Positions 27,437-36,707 of a DNA stretch of 64,000 nucleotides are shown in pieces. Both the position numbers and the translations under genes were made by a program. Under the pieces are notes generated by a model. The model did not search any database. It was not told where the DNA came from and saw only the letters and a list, made by a program, of their open reading frames with translations. Every line of letters begins with the position of its first letter. The stretch's first letter is position 1. The stretch covers positions 1 through 64,000 of the forward strand of contig JAYQSL010000003.1 of NCBI GenBank assembly GCA_038146865.1, read 5' to 3'. This DNA comes from GCA-2709075 sp038146865 (lineage in GTDB: Bacteria; Pseudomonadota; Alphaproteobacteria; MPNO01; UBA2964).

Positions 27437-27878
27437 CCAAGGTCCCCAGAAAGTCTTCAAAGTCGCTGGCTTCACGGAAGTTCTTGTAAACGGATGCAAA
27501 ACGAACATAGGCGACAGAGTCCAGACTATTAAGAGCATCCATCACCAACTCACCGATCGCTTCTGACTTGACCTCACTTTCACCGCTACTTTCTAAACGT
27601 CGAATAATACTCGTGATCACGCGTTCAATCCTATCAGGATCAACGGGACGCTTTCTCAGAGCGATATTCATTGAGCGGCTGAGTTTCTCGCGGTCTAGAG
27701 GTTCCCGTTTTCCTCCACTCTTCACCACCGTCAATTCTCTGAGTTGCACTCTTTCAAATGTTGTAAACCTCGCCCCGCAATTGAGACACGCTCGTCTCCG
27801 CCGGATCGCAGCTCCTTCCTCCGTTGGTCGAGAGTCTTTTACTTGTGTATCCTCGGCTCCGCAGAATGCACAGCGCAT
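27423..27878 (-). CDS. nrdR: Transcriptional repressor NrdR
   Basis: NrdR represses ribonucleotide reductase genes and binds ATP/dATP. From ATG 27878 it is 151 residues: a zinc ribbon (C3, C6, C31, C34; RCAFCG and CLNCG) followed by an ATP-cone (about 49-139; VVKSGGKREPLDREKL). An upstream in-frame ATG would add nine residues not seen in the family, while GAGGAGG lies just before 27878, so this start is preferred. It sits between glyA and ribD, the usual order. Confidence 0.96.
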   Translation of the reverse strand: MRCAFCGAEDTQVKDSRPTEEGAAIRRRRACLNCGARFTTFERVQLRELTVVKSGGKREPLDREKLSRSMNIALRKRPVDPDRIERVITSIIRRLESSGESEVKSEAIGELVMDALNSLDSVAYVRFASVYKNFREASDFEDFLGTLGDAD

Positions 27879-27891
27879 ACGGTTTCCTCCT

Positions 27892-29199
27892 CTATAAGTC
27901 GCCATAGACAGGAAATTTCCCTGTCAGGCTCGAAACACGTTTTCTAACCGCCTGCTCCACAGCGCCATTATTTTCGCCATTATCCGCAAGCCCATCCAAT
28001 ACATCCACGATCATCTTCCCAACTTCTTCAAACTCGACTTGACCGAAACCACGACTGGTCGCTGCTGGAGTACCCAACCTAATACCTGATGTGACCATCG
28101 GTTTCTCAGGATCAAACGGTATACCGTTTTTATTACAAGTGATCCCAGCCCTTTCTAGGCTTGCTTCGGCATCGCGCCCAGTTAGCCCTTTCGGCCTTAG
28201 GTCAACTAGGCACAGATGTGAATCTGTGCCACCAGAGACAATATCTAAGCCGCCACTTTTTAAGGTAGTCGCTAAAATTTTCGCATTATCAACAACTTTT
28301 TGAGCATAATCTTTAAAAGAGGGCCTCAAAGCCTCACCAAAAGCTACGGCTTTTGCTGCGATTACATGCATTAGTGGCCCACCCTGTGTTCCAGGAAAAA
28401 TCGCCGAGTTCACTTTCTTCGCAATTTCAGGGTCGTTACTGAGAATCATACCCCCCCTCGGTCCCCTCAATGTTTTGTGCGTGGTCGTTGTAACGACGTG
28501 CGCGAAGGGTAACGGGCTGGGATAGACCCCCCCAGCAACCAATCCTGCGAAATGGGCCATGTCCACCATAAAATACGCACCAACACTATCGGCTATTTTT
28601 CTAAATGCCTCAAAATCAATCACTCTTGGATATGCAGAACCGCCCGCTACAATGATAGTCGGCTTATGTTCTTGAGCCAGCTCATTCACCTCTTCAAGGT
28701 CAATTAGGTGATCCTCTCGCCTCACCCCATATTGAACAGCGTTAAGCCATTTTCCTGTAAAGTTTGGAGCGGCACCGTGCGTCAAATGTCCCCCCGCCGC
28801 GAGCGACATTCCCATAATGGTATCATTCGGTTTACATAATGCCGTATAGACCCCAAGGTTGGCCTGTGCTCCGGCATGCGGTTGGACATTTGCAAACCCA
28901 CAATTAAAAAGCTTTTTTGCTCTTTCTATCGCAAGGTCTTCGGCCACGTCGACATACTCACAACCTCCATAATATCGCCGGCCGGGGTATCCTTCCGCGT
29001 ATTTGTTGGTCAAAACCGACCCTGTCGATTGCAGGACCGCCTTAGAAGTTACATTCTCGGAAGCAATCAGCTCGATAGTGTCCCTTAAACGCCCTAGCTC
29101 AAGGCCAAGGACCGCCGCCAACTCCGGATCACGGACCTCAACACTCTCTGTGAAGTGACCCTCATCGCCATCGATGAGCCTAGTGCCCGCTTCGTCCAT
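27892..29199 (-). CDS. glyA: Serine hydroxymethyltransferase
   Basis: GlyA converts serine and tetrahydrofolate to glycine and methylene-tetrahydrofolate. The 435-residue PLP enzyme has ELIASENVTS (about 41-50), NKYAEGYPGRRYYGG (about 64-78), DMAHFAGLVAGG, and the PLP lysine in VTTTTHKTLRGPRGG (about 240-254). Start at ATG 29199. It is the second gene of the rpiB-glyA-nrdR-rib operon. Confidence 0.97.
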   Translation of the reverse strand: MDEAGTRLIDGDEGHFTESVEVRDPELAAVLGLELGRLRDTIELIASENVTSKAVLQSTGSVLTNKYAEGYPGRRYYGGCEYVDVAEDLAIERAKKLFNCGFANVQPHAGAQANLGVYTALCKPNDTIMGMSLAAGGHLTHGAAPNFTGKWLNAVQYGVRREDHLIDLEEVNELAQEHKPTIIVAGGSAYPRVIDFEAFRKIADSVGAYFMVDMAHFAGLVAGGVYPSPLPFAHVVTTTTHKTLRGPRGGMILSNDPEIAKKVNSAIFPGTQGGPLMHVIAAKAVAFGEALRPSFKDYAQKVVDNAKILATTLKSGGLDIVSGGTDSHLCLVDLRPKGLTGRDAEASLERAGITCNKNGIPFDPEKPMVTSGIRLGTPAATSRGFGQVEFEEVGKMIVDVLDGLADNGENNGAVEQAVRKRVSSLTGKFPVYGDL

Positions 29200-29235
29200 T
29201 ACTCATACTCCATGTGTATCCAATAAAAAAATTAC

Positions 29236-29667
29236 TCAAATTTTTTCAACTCTCGCTGCATGTCTTCCGCCTTCAAACTGCGTTTCCAAGAAAGTCCTAA
29301 GACAGTCTCGAGCTAAAGCCAGGTCAATTACACGAGCTCCTAAGACAAGTATGTTCGCATTGTTATGAAGTCTAGATAGCGCCGCCATATCCGAGTTGGT
29401 GCATAACGCCGCACGAACTCCTCTGACCCTGTTGGCCGACATCGACATTCCAATACCTGTCCCGCACACCAAAACCCCTTTTTCGACCTCTCCCGCTATT
29501 AATGCGTCAGCTACAGCTCTCGCAAAATCAGGGTAATCAACAGGATCATTGCTATTGGTACCAAAATCTATGGCCTCCATTCCGCATTCCAATGCTGTTG
29601 TTTTAAGGGCTTCTTTAAAAGCGAACCCAGCATGATCGCAGCCAAAAGCAATTTTACGCAATGTCAT
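29236..29667 (-). CDS. rpiB: Ribose-5-phosphate isomerase B
   Basis: RpiB interconverts ribose 5-phosphate and ribulose 5-phosphate. The 143-residue LacA/RpiB-family protein has IAFGCDHAGFAFKE, DFGTNSNDPVDYPDFA, the catalytic cysteine in GVLVCGTGIGMSMSANR and NNANILVLGARVI. The ATG at 29667 is preferred; a TTG one codon upstream is also possible. It heads the glyA operon and provides the ribulose 5-phosphate used by RibB two genes later. Confidence 0.95.
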   Translation of the reverse strand: MTLRKIAFGCDHAGFAFKEALKTTALECGMEAIDFGTNSNDPVDYPDFARAVADALIAGEVEKGVLVCGTGIGMSMSANRVRGVRAALCTNSDMAALSRLHNNANILVLGARVIDLALARDCLRTFLETQFEGGRHAARVEKI

Positions 29668-29810
29668 CAATAACCTGCCCCAAACTTGGATTTTTCATAC
29701 CATATGTAGGGGTTTAATTACCACCCTTAGACCAGCTCAGAAATGACAAGGGATAAGCCTCACCATTTCCTTGGATTTTAAATCCGCAAAAAAATAGATA
29801 CATTTTTTTG

Positions 29811-29838
29811 TTGACATTTTCAGGCGAGGAATTATTTC
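29811..29838 (+). promoter_or_regulatory. Putative promoter of the mucR-like gene
   Basis: TTGACA at 29811-29816 and TATTTC at 29833-29838 are separated by 16 bp and lie 48 bp before the ATG at 29886. The -35 is perfect, the -10 weak. The surrounding A+T-rich sequence is what MucR-type proteins bind, so autoregulation is possible; that is inference. Confidence 0.4.
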
Positions 29839-29885
29839 TAAGTAAATATAAAATAAAAAAATTTCATTAAAAGTATTGGTGAATT

Positions 29886-30308
29886 ATGACCGAGAACAGT
29901 GAAGATAAAATTTCGGAACTTGAAATAGTGAACATGACCGTGGATATAACTTCCGCTTACGTAAGCAACAAGTCTGTAGAGCTAGATCAATTACCTGAAG
30001 TCATCCGTAATGTTTACAACACGCTCAAGTCTTTGGACGAAAAAAAGGAAACACAGAGCTTAGCGTCGAGAAAACCAGCGATAAGTATTCGAAGGTCAAT
30101 TACCCCGGATTATATTGTCTGTCTTGAAGATGGCAAAAAATTGAAAATGTTAAAACGGCATTTACGGGCGGCTTATGGAATGACACCAGATGAATATCGC
30201 GCAAGATGGGGCCTCGCCGCAGATTACCCCATGGTAGCTCCTAATTACGCTATAACGCGCTCAAAATTTGCTAAACAAATCGGCTTAGGTAAGAAAAGAA
30301 AATCCTGA
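29886..30308 (+). CDS. mucR: MucR/Ros-family transcriptional regulator with altered zinc ligands
   Basis: A 140-residue MucR/Ros protein, a global alphaproteobacterial regulator of A+T-rich promoters. The N-terminal oligomerisation region (about 10-55) leads to the DNA-binding domain: ITPDYIVCLEDGKKLKMLKRHL, then YGMTPDEYRARWGL and ADYPMVAPNYA. Ros uses C79, C82, H92 and H97 for zinc; here these positions read C79, D82, H92 and Y97, so zinc binding is probably lost. It is a single gene, convergent with livK across a strong terminator. Confidence 0.9.
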   Translation: MTENSEDKISELEIVNMTVDITSAYVSNKSVELDQLPEVIRNVYNTLKSLDEKKETQSLASRKPAISIRRSITPDYIVCLEDGKKLKMLKRHLRAAYGMTPDEYRARWGLAADYPMVAPNYAITRSKFAKQIGLGKKRKS

Positions 30309-30330
30309 CCAAGAAGCTTTTAAAGACAAA

Positions 30331-30357
30331 AAACCCGCCATGACAGGCGGGTTTTTA
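30331..30357. terminator. Bidirectional terminator between mucR and livK
   Basis: Arms AAACCCGCC and GGCGGGTTT with a 6-nt loop are flanked by an A-run on one side and five T on the other, giving a good rho-independent structure for both mucR (plus) and livK (minus). Confidence 0.88.
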
Positions 30358-30381
30358 TTACTGAAATAGCATAGGCTCATT

Positions 30382-31479
30382 TCATATAATCGTATTTACC
30401 ATCTTGCCACTCATATAGACGTATCCCGGCGCGGTTACATCTCCCTTGGAGTCGAAAGAAATTTTTCCAAGAACGGTAACGAAAGAACCGTTTCGAAGCG
30501 ATTTAATCACTTTTGGGGTCTGTAACGATCCAGCGGCTTTTACAGCCTGAACCCATGCCTGAACCGCCCCATATGAGTAAAGTGTATACCCCTCAGGCTC
30601 ATATCCCCCTTTACGAAATTGTTCCACAATTCTCTTTGCGGCAGCATTTTTACGAGGATCTGGGCTAAAGGTCATAATCGTGCCCTGACCCGCTTTTCCT
30701 GTGATACCCCAAAATTCTTGCGTCACCAGCGCATCACCCGAAACCAAGATTGTATTCATCCCTTGCTGCCGCATCTGACGAACCATTAACCCGGCTTCTG
30801 TGTGGTATCCGCCGACATATAGAACCTCGACGCCATTAACTTTCAGCTTCGATATTAGGGCCGAGTAATCTTTTTCTCCCGCGGTGTAGGCCTCATACAA
30901 TGCTGGCTTAATGTTTCGTTTGAGCAGCGTTTTCTTTGTCTCATCCGCTAATCCTTTTCCGTAGGCAGTTTTATCGTGAATAACAGCTATTTTTTTTCTG
31001 CCATAACGGTCCGCTAGAAAATTACCTGCAACCAACCCCTGCTGGTCATCTCTTCCACAAGTTCGGAAAACATTGTCAAGCTTTCTCTCAGTAAGTTGAG
31101 GGTTTGTGGACGCAGGCGAGATTTGGAGAATGTCCTCCTCCGCATAGACATTCGATGCTGGGATAGAAGAGCCGGAACAAAAATGCCCTACGACAAATTT
31201 TACTCCTTTGCTGGCAAATTGATTGGCAACGGCAACCGCTTGTTTTGGATCACAGGCGTCATCGCCAATCACAAGCTTAAGCTTTTGCCCTAGTACACCG
31301 CCGGCCGCATTAACATCTCTGACCGCAGCCTCAACACCTTTCAACATTTGATCTCCGAATGAGGCGTATTGGCCTGTCACTGGTCCTGCAACACCAATAC
31401 TAATTTGCGCTGCCAGTTTTTGCGGGCCGATGGCCCCAAAAAGAACAACAAAAAGAGTAAATAAAGCCAATTTTTTCAT
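30382..31479 (-). CDS. livK: Branched-chain amino-acid-type ABC transporter, periplasmic binding protein
   Basis: A 365-residue type I periplasmic binding protein of the Leu/Ile/Val family. It has a Sec signal peptide of about 24 residues (KKLALFTLFVVLFGAIG) and the typical ISIGVAGPVTGQYASFGDQMLKGVEAAV start and LVIGDDACDPKQAVAVANQF segment. It is the last gene of livH-livM-livG-livF-livK; unlike classic operons, the binding protein is at the 3' end. The ligand may be amino acids or another small amide or acid. Confidence 0.93.
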   Translation of the reverse strand: MKKLALFTLFVVLFGAIGPQKLAAQISIGVAGPVTGQYASFGDQMLKGVEAAVRDVNAAGGVLGQKLKLVIGDDACDPKQAVAVANQFASKGVKFVVGHFCSGSSIPASNVYAEEDILQISPASTNPQLTERKLDNVFRTCGRDDQQGLVAGNFLADRYGRKKIAVIHDKTAYGKGLADETKKTLLKRNIKPALYEAYTAGEKDYSALISKLKVNGVEVLYVGGYHTEAGLMVRQMRQQGMNTILVSGDALVTQEFWGITGKAGQGTIMTFSPDPRKNAAAKRIVEQFRKGGYEPEGYTLYSYGAVQAWVQAVKAAGSLQTPKVIKSLRNGSFVTVLGKISFDSKGDVTAPGYVYMSGKMVNTII

Positions 31480-31533
31480 CTCTTTAATCCCGTCATTTAT
31501 CTACTTTCCTTAGATCAACTTATCACAACTGCA

Positions 31534-32268
31534 TCAGTTTTCGGAACTCGGCTTACCTTCTAAATAGGCAGTTTGTACATTTTTATCCTCGAGAAGAGCC
31601 TCCCCTGAACCTTCGAATTCTACCTGCCCATTTACGAGCACATAACCTCTATCCGCTAGCCTTAACGCGTAATGCGCATTTTGTTCCACCAACAAAATGG
31701 TCATTTTTCTCTCCGCTTGGAGCATTTTTATAATCTCAAAGATTTGCTTTACGATAAGAGGTGCCAAACCCAGGGAAGGCTCATCCATTAATAGTAGTTC
31801 CGGGTCTGCCATCAGCGCGCGGCCAATCGCGAGCATCTGCTGTTCTCCGCCCGATAGCGTTCCTCCCCGCTGATGCCTTCTATCCGCCAATCGGGGAAAA
31901 AGCTCAAAAACCCCCTTTATCTTTTGGGGATTAACCCGACTGTTAGTAGCCATTAATCCCATCTGTAAATTTTCTTGTACGGTCAAACCCGAAAAAATTC
32001 TTCTTCCCTCGGGTACATGAGCGACCCCAAGGTGAGCGATTTCATCAGAACGCAGGCCACATATATTTTTTCCCTTGAATTCAATTCTCCCGCTTTGGGC
32101 CTCGGGTTGCCCACATATCGTCATCAAACAAGTGCTCTTTCCTGCACCATTTGCTCCAATGAGGGTCACAATCTCGCCCTGAAAAACTTTCAGAGAAACA
32201 TTTTTTAGCGCTTGGATATTCCCATAAAAGCTGGAGACGCGGTCCATTGAAAGGATCGTTTCAGTCAC
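31534..32268 (-). CDS. livF: ABC transporter ATP-binding protein LivF
   Basis: A 244-residue ATPase with Walker A GANGAGKST (about 38-46), signature LSGGEQQML and Walker B LLMDEPSLGLAP, ending like LivF (VLVNGQVEFEGSGEALL). GTG start at 32268 overlaps livG by 8 bases, so the two are translationally coupled. It drives the LivHM permease with LivG. Confidence 0.95.
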   Translation of the reverse strand: MTETILSMDRVSSFYGNIQALKNVSLKVFQGEIVTLIGANGAGKSTCLMTICGQPEAQSGRIEFKGKNICGLRSDEIAHLGVAHVPEGRRIFSGLTVQENLQMGLMATNSRVNPQKIKGVFELFPRLADRRHQRGGTLSGGEQQMLAIGRALMADPELLLMDEPSLGLAPLIVKQIFEIIKMLQAERKMTILLVEQNAHYALRLADRGYVLVNGQVEFEGSGEALLEDKNVQTAYLEGKPSSEN

Positions 32269-33076
32269 TTATTCGGCCACCTGTTTCGGGGTCTGGCTCG
32301 CCCAAGTATGCCTCGATTACTCTTGGATTGATTTTGATCTCAGACGGCGTCCCTGAGGCTATTTTGCATCCGTAATTTAGAACAATAACCTGATCAGAGA
32401 TTTCCATAACCACATTCATGTCATGCTCAATCAAAATTATTCCTATAGAAGTCTCGTTTTTGATCTCCGAAATCAGACAATTAAGCTGAGCCGACTCTCT
32501 TGGATTTAGTCCCGCCGCCGGCTCATCCAGACATAGCACCACGGGTTTTGTGCACATTGCCCGCGCGATTTCCAACCTCCTCTGCTCGCCGTAAGAAAGG
32601 CTCTCCGCAACATCATTCGCTCGATCTATCAGTGCCACTTTATGCAGCCACTCTTCCGCAAGCTGGATAGCCTCGGCCTCCGCTTTCTTCCAAGAGGATA
32701 AACCCAGTAAACCCGATAACGACCAACCTGAGGCCCGCATCAAAGTCTTATGCTGCGCGACTAACAAATTCTCCAATAAGGTCATTTGTGAGAACAGTCT
32801 GATATTTTGAAAAGTCCTCGCAATTCTTGCGTCCCTTGCAATCTGATCTCCTCTCATCCGCTCTAAATGAAAGGTTTTCTTATCCAAGTTAACTAAAATT
32901 TTTCCAGACGAAACCGAGTAAAAACCCGTCAAACAATTAAAAACTGTGGTTTTTCCAGCACCATTGGGGCCAATGATTGAAGTAATCTGTTCTTTATCGA
33001 TCTCGAATGAGATATTATCCAGCGCCAACAAACCTCCGAAATTTATTGATAGCTCTTTTACCTCGAGAAGGGCCAT
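32261..33076 (-). CDS. livG: ABC transporter ATP-binding protein LivG
   Basis: A 271-residue ATPase of the LivG type, longer than LivF. Walker A GPNGAGKTTVFNCLTG (about 37-52), the RIARTFQNIRLF segment, signature LSYGEQRRLEIARAM and Walker B VLCLDEPAAGLNP are present. The C terminus (GTPSEIKINPRVIEAYLG) is typical. Its ATG overlaps the stop of livM by one base. Confidence 0.95.
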   Translation of the reverse strand: MALLEVKELSINFGGLLALDNISFEIDKEQITSIIGPNGAGKTTVFNCLTGFYSVSSGKILVNLDKKTFHLERMRGDQIARDARIARTFQNIRLFSQMTLLENLLVAQHKTLMRASGWSLSGLLGLSSWKKAEAEAIQLAEEWLHKVALIDRANDVAESLSYGEQRRLEIARAMCTKPVVLCLDEPAAGLNPRESAQLNCLISEIKNETSIGIILIEHDMNVVMEISDQVIVLNYGCKIASGTPSEIKINPRVIEAYLGEPDPETGGRISD

Positions 33077-34518
33077 TATCCGCCAGTCCTGGTTTTTTCG
33101 ATGTTCTCAAGGGTCACAGAGGGAACACGCTTTGACAGCAACCCCTTCGGCTTCCAAGTCATCACTATCACCATCAAAGCACCGAAACATAACATTCGGT
33201 ATTGCTCTAATTCCCTAAACCATTCTGGTAAACCGATTAACAAAACAGCTGCCAGCGCAACGCCCGCCTGACTTCCCATCCCGCCGAGCACCACCACAGC
33301 CAAAATGATCGCCGATTCTATAAAAGTGAAACTTTCAGGACTAATAAACCCTTGTCGCGCGGCAAACAATGTGCCGGCTACTCCTCCAAACATCGCACCC
33401 AATGCAAAAGCAGAAAGTTTTATATTTGTCGGATTAAGACCCAGAGAACGGCAAGCCACCTCATCCTCTCGTAATGCCTCCCAGGCTCGTCCAATCGGTA
33501 AATTTCTAATTCTTTTTATAAAAAAATGTGCCAACAACACTAGGCCCAGTGTAATGTAAAAAAGAAAAATTACTCGATCTATCGGCCTATAGGGCAAATC
33601 AAAATATTGATGAAAGGTCTCTGCGCCCTCCGCTGCCCGCCTTTTAAACTCAAGACCAAAAAAGGTCGGTCGCGGTATCCCTGATATTCCATTAGGACCT
33701 TGAGTAAGACTAACCCAATTAATCAGTATTATTCGGATCATCTCTCCAAAACCCAAAGTTACAATTGCAAGATAATCTCCTCTGAGTCGAAGAACGGGAA
33801 ACCCAAGTAAAATTCCGAATAAAGCGGCAAGAAGCGCCCCCAAGGGCAAGCATATCCAAAATCCTAATTGATAATAATATGCCAATAACGCAAAACTATA
33901 AGCGCCGACCGCATAGAATGCGACGTAACCAAGATCTAATAGCCCGGCCAGACCAACCACAATATTTAGCCCCCAACCGAGAAGGATGTATGTCATAACC
34001 AAAATACTAAGATCGAGAATCCATCGGTCAGTCAGAGGCAGAAATGGAAAGATTACCGCTATCAACACCATGATAAGTGAGAGATGCGGCGACCACTGTT
34101 TATTCGTGTTCTGAAATAGCTTTTTTATGCGTTCAAGCGACCCGGTAAAATTCCCGCTTTGGGAACTCCATAACGATCTTATAACGATCAAAACTCCGCC
34201 TAATATTCCTAGGACGCCAATAATACCGTGTGAACCTGACCACAATGCCCCTGCCAAGAACAGAACCAAACCACCACAGATAGACAGTTTCTGATGACCA
34301 GATTCTGCAAGAGATAAAGAAAACCTTCCGATAAATACAAAGATAATTGACAGGATTAATTCCCAAATTCGGTATTTTAAAGCCAGGCCTCCGCCGTCTT
34401 GAACGGTGTAAATCCCTGTAAGGGGAATTAAAAGCACGGCGGTAATCAAGCATGATATCAGCCCGTCCCTAATCGCATTACGATGTGCATGCCAGGTTCC
34501 TGATAAAAGATGGCTCAT
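33076..34518 (-). CDS. livM: ABC transporter permease LivM with long N-terminal extension
   Basis: The C-terminal 320 residues form a standard LivM permease (LDLGYVAFYAVGAYSFALLA; LRGDYLAIVTLGFGEMIRI; EDEVACRSLGLN, the cytoplasmic coupling motif). The N-terminal 150 residues add about four hydrophobic helices and a basic loop (LERIKKLFQNTNK), as in several alphaproteobacterial LivM proteins of 420-480 residues. It follows livH by one base. Together with LivH it makes the membrane channel. Confidence 0.93.
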   Translation of the reverse strand: MSHLLSGTWHAHRNAIRDGLISCLITAVLLIPLTGIYTVQDGGGLALKYRIWELILSIIFVFIGRFSLSLAESGHQKLSICGGLVLFLAGALWSGSHGIIGVLGILGGVLIVIRSLWSSQSGNFTGSLERIKKLFQNTNKQWSPHLSLIMVLIAVIFPFLPLTDRWILDLSILVMTYILLGWGLNIVVGLAGLLDLGYVAFYAVGAYSFALLAYYYQLGFWICLPLGALLAALFGILLGFPVLRLRGDYLAIVTLGFGEMIRIILINWVSLTQGPNGISGIPRPTFFGLEFKRRAAEGAETFHQYFDLPYRPIDRVIFLFYITLGLVLLAHFFIKRIRNLPIGRAWEALREDEVACRSLGLNPTNIKLSAFALGAMFGGVAGTLFAARQGFISPESFTFIESAIILAVVVLGGMGSQAGVALAAVLLIGLPEWFRELEQYRMLCFGALMVIVMTWKPKGLLSKRVPSVTLENIEKTRTGG

Positions 34519-34519
34519 T

Positions 34520-35431
34520 TCAGACTTTTTCTATGTCCGGTCTTCCAAGAAGCCCTGTCGGCCGGAAAATCAGAACCAATACAAGCACAGAAAATGCTGC
34601 AACATCTTTATACTCCACCGTCGCATAAGCAGACCAAAACGCCTCTATCAGCCCTATGAGCAGCCCCCCTAACATGGCGCCTGGTAATGACCCTATCCCG
34701 CCCAATACCGCTGCGGTAAACGCCTTTATTCCTGCCAAAAATCCGATAAAAAAATCAATGACACCGTAATAAAGCGTAACCATAACGCCAGCCACCGCGG
34801 CGAGCGCCGCTCCCATCACGAAAGTAATTGATATTGTTCGATCAACATTAACTCCGAGAAGTGCCGCCATCACGCGGTCCTGTTCACAGGCACGCTGTGC
34901 CCGCCCGAGAGCGCTGTATTTGATGATAACCCAAAAAAGGGACATCAAAAGAACAGTTGTTAGTATGATCACGACTTGCATGAGGCTTAGCGTCACAACA
35001 AAATTTTCGTTTTCAAGAATTTTAAAATTTGTGGTTACGACGGGGGGCAACGCTTTTACACGAGCCCCCTGACTAAGCTGAACAAAATTTTGAAGAAATA
35101 TTGACATTCCAATTGCTGAAATCAGCGCAGCGAGACGCTGGGATCCCCTCAGCGGCCTGTAGGCAATGCGCTCTAGCGCCCAACCATAAACCGCGGTAAG
35201 GGCCATAGTAATAATCAAAACGATAATTAGAACAGCGACAATTCCCCCACCCATTGGGCCAAGTATTAAAAAGGAAATGAGGGTTATGAAGGTACTGATC
35301 ATAAAAATCTCACCATGAGCAAAATTGATCATACCAATAATCCCGTAGACCATTGTGTAGCCGATAGCGATCAAACCATAAATGGCGCCCAGGGTTATTC
35401 CATTAATCAGCTGTTGAAGAAAATATTCCAT
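34520..35431 (-). CDS. livH: ABC transporter permease LivH
   Basis: A 303-residue permease with about eight hydrophobic segments. The start LQQLINGITLGAIYGLIAIGYTMVYGIIGMINFAHGE is diagnostic of LivH, and the coupling motif (RACEQDRVMAALLGVNVD, about 182-199) is intact. It is the first gene of livHMGFK; the operon reads toward mucR. The 366-bp space to the divergent rpoH holds its promoter. Confidence 0.95.
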   Translation of the reverse strand: MEYFLQQLINGITLGAIYGLIAIGYTMVYGIIGMINFAHGEIFMISTFITLISFLILGPMGGGIVAVLIIVLIITMALTAVYGWALERIAYRPLRGSQRLAALISAIGMSIFLQNFVQLSQGARVKALPPVVTTNFKILENENFVVTLSLMQVVIILTTVLLMSLFWVIIKYSALGRAQRACEQDRVMAALLGVNVDRTISITFVMGAALAAVAGVMVTLYYGVIDFFIGFLAGIKAFTAAVLGGIGSLPGAMLGGLLIGLIEAFWSAYATVEYKDVAAFSVLVLVLIFRPTGLLGRPDIEKV

Positions 35432-35797
35432 TCAAAATCGACCGTTAGATGCTTTGCTGCCCCCCTAAAATCTTATCTCCTAATCTGAACCTGCTTTTGA
35501 TCAGATCGATTAGGAGTCTTAGCTCTTAAAATCCCGTTCCCTCAGAATTCCACGTTTAATTATTTTAGGATTGTTGTGGTAAACATTAACAACTTTTTTT
35601 CAACCACATTATTCCACCCTTTCCATAATCCCTGATAAACAGCTTCCAGCATGCGGGACGATTAGCCTCTCTGGGACAAACACCACTAAACCAATTGAGA
35701 ACCACGGACGTAGTAGTCTTATAGATCAGTCCACTTTCTGGGAAAAATTGTAGAAATATGGCACCAAACAGTTTGAGAGCTTAAAAGTAGAGAAGTA
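35432..35797. other. Divergent intergenic region livH / rpoH
   Basis: This 366-bp stretch contains no credible ORF. It holds one inverted repeat, CTCCTAATC (35477-35485) and GATTAGGAG (35508-35516), with an inner ATCTGA/TCAGAT pair, about 50 bp upstream of livH. I could not identify a convincing heat-shock or sigma-70 promoter for rpoH by eye. Confidence 0.6.
35477..35516. promoter_or_regulatory. Inverted repeat upstream of livH
   Basis: Nine-base arms CTCCTAATC and GATTAGGAG, plus overlapping inner arms ATCTGA (35483-35488) and TCAGAT (35501-35506), form a dyad of about 40 bp. No T-tract follows on either strand, so it is more likely an operator or a 5'-UTR hairpin than a terminator. Confidence 0.45.
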
Positions 35798-36697
35798 ATG
35801 GTATTTTTTGGACAGAATATAAGCGACGCACTCGATAGAAAATTCATATCAAAGACCATGAAGGCTCCCCTCCTTGAACGTGAAGAGGAGGTGAAACTTG
35901 GTAACGAGCTTCGAGATAAGGGCGATGAAAAAGCCCTCGATAAACTTGTATCCAGCCATCTAAGGCTTGTAGTAAAAATGGCAGCAGGTTTTAAGGGGTA
36001 TGGGCTTCCCGTTTCTGATTTGATACAGGAAGGTACTCTCGGTCTTATGGATGCGGCAAAAAAATTTGATCCGGAGAAGGGTGTGCGTTTTTCAACCTAT
36101 GCACGTTGGTGGATCCTGGCCTCAATCCAAGACTATGTGATGCGTAATAGTTCAATTGTAAAAATCGGAACGACCCCAGCTCAGAAGTCCTTGTTTTTTA
36201 ATTTGAGGAGGCTCCGAGCAAAGATTTCAAACAATCTTGTCGGCCCCATGAGCGATGAAGACCGCCTTGAGATAGCGAGGATACTTGGTGTGCCAAAGGC
36301 ATCTGTGGAACGCATGGAAGCCCTGTTGTCCGGCTATGATGCGTCTCTCAATTCCACGATAGGTTCTGATGAAAGTGACGGGAGCGAATTGCAGGAGTTC
36401 TTAGAAGACGACCGCCCAAATCCCGAAGAAAACATAGCCTATCAATCTCATCAAACTTCTAGACGTAACGTCATTGCTAAAGCAATGGCAGCGCTAGACG
36501 AGAGAGAGCGACAAATCATAAAACATCGGTTTCTTGAGGAGAACAAACCTACACTGGAAGAAATCGGTCATGACTTCGGGGTTAGTAAGGAGAGAATAAG
36601 GCAGATAGAGAGCCGAGCACTTGAAAAACTCAAGCTATTTCTGAAAAAACTTCCAAGAACAAAGGGTGATCGGTTAGAGGATCTTCTCCACGCCTAA
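35798..36697 (+). CDS. rpoH: RNA polymerase sigma-32 factor RpoH
   Basis: A 299-residue heat-shock-type sigma factor. Region 2 reads HLRLVVKMAAGFKGYGLPVSDLIQEG (54-79) and FSTYARWWI (98-106), the RpoH box is QKSLFFNLR (129-137), and region 4 ends GVSKERIRQIESRALEKLK. The RpoH box separates it from RpoD-type factors. Alphaproteobacteria often carry several RpoH paralogues, so this may not be the only one. It is a single gene, divergent from the liv operon. Confidence 0.95.
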   Translation: MVFFGQNISDALDRKFISKTMKAPLLEREEEVKLGNELRDKGDEKALDKLVSSHLRLVVKMAAGFKGYGLPVSDLIQEGTLGLMDAAKKFDPEKGVRFSTYARWWILASIQDYVMRNSSIVKIGTTPAQKSLFFNLRRLRAKISNNLVGPMSDEDRLEIARILGVPKASVERMEALLSGYDASLNSTIGSDESDGSELQEFLEDDRPNPEENIAYQSHQTSRRNVIAKAMAALDERERQIIKHRFLEENKPTLEEIGHDFGVSKERIRQIESRALEKLKLFLKKLPRTKGDRLEDLLHA

Positions 36698-36707
36698 TAA
36701 AAAGGCC

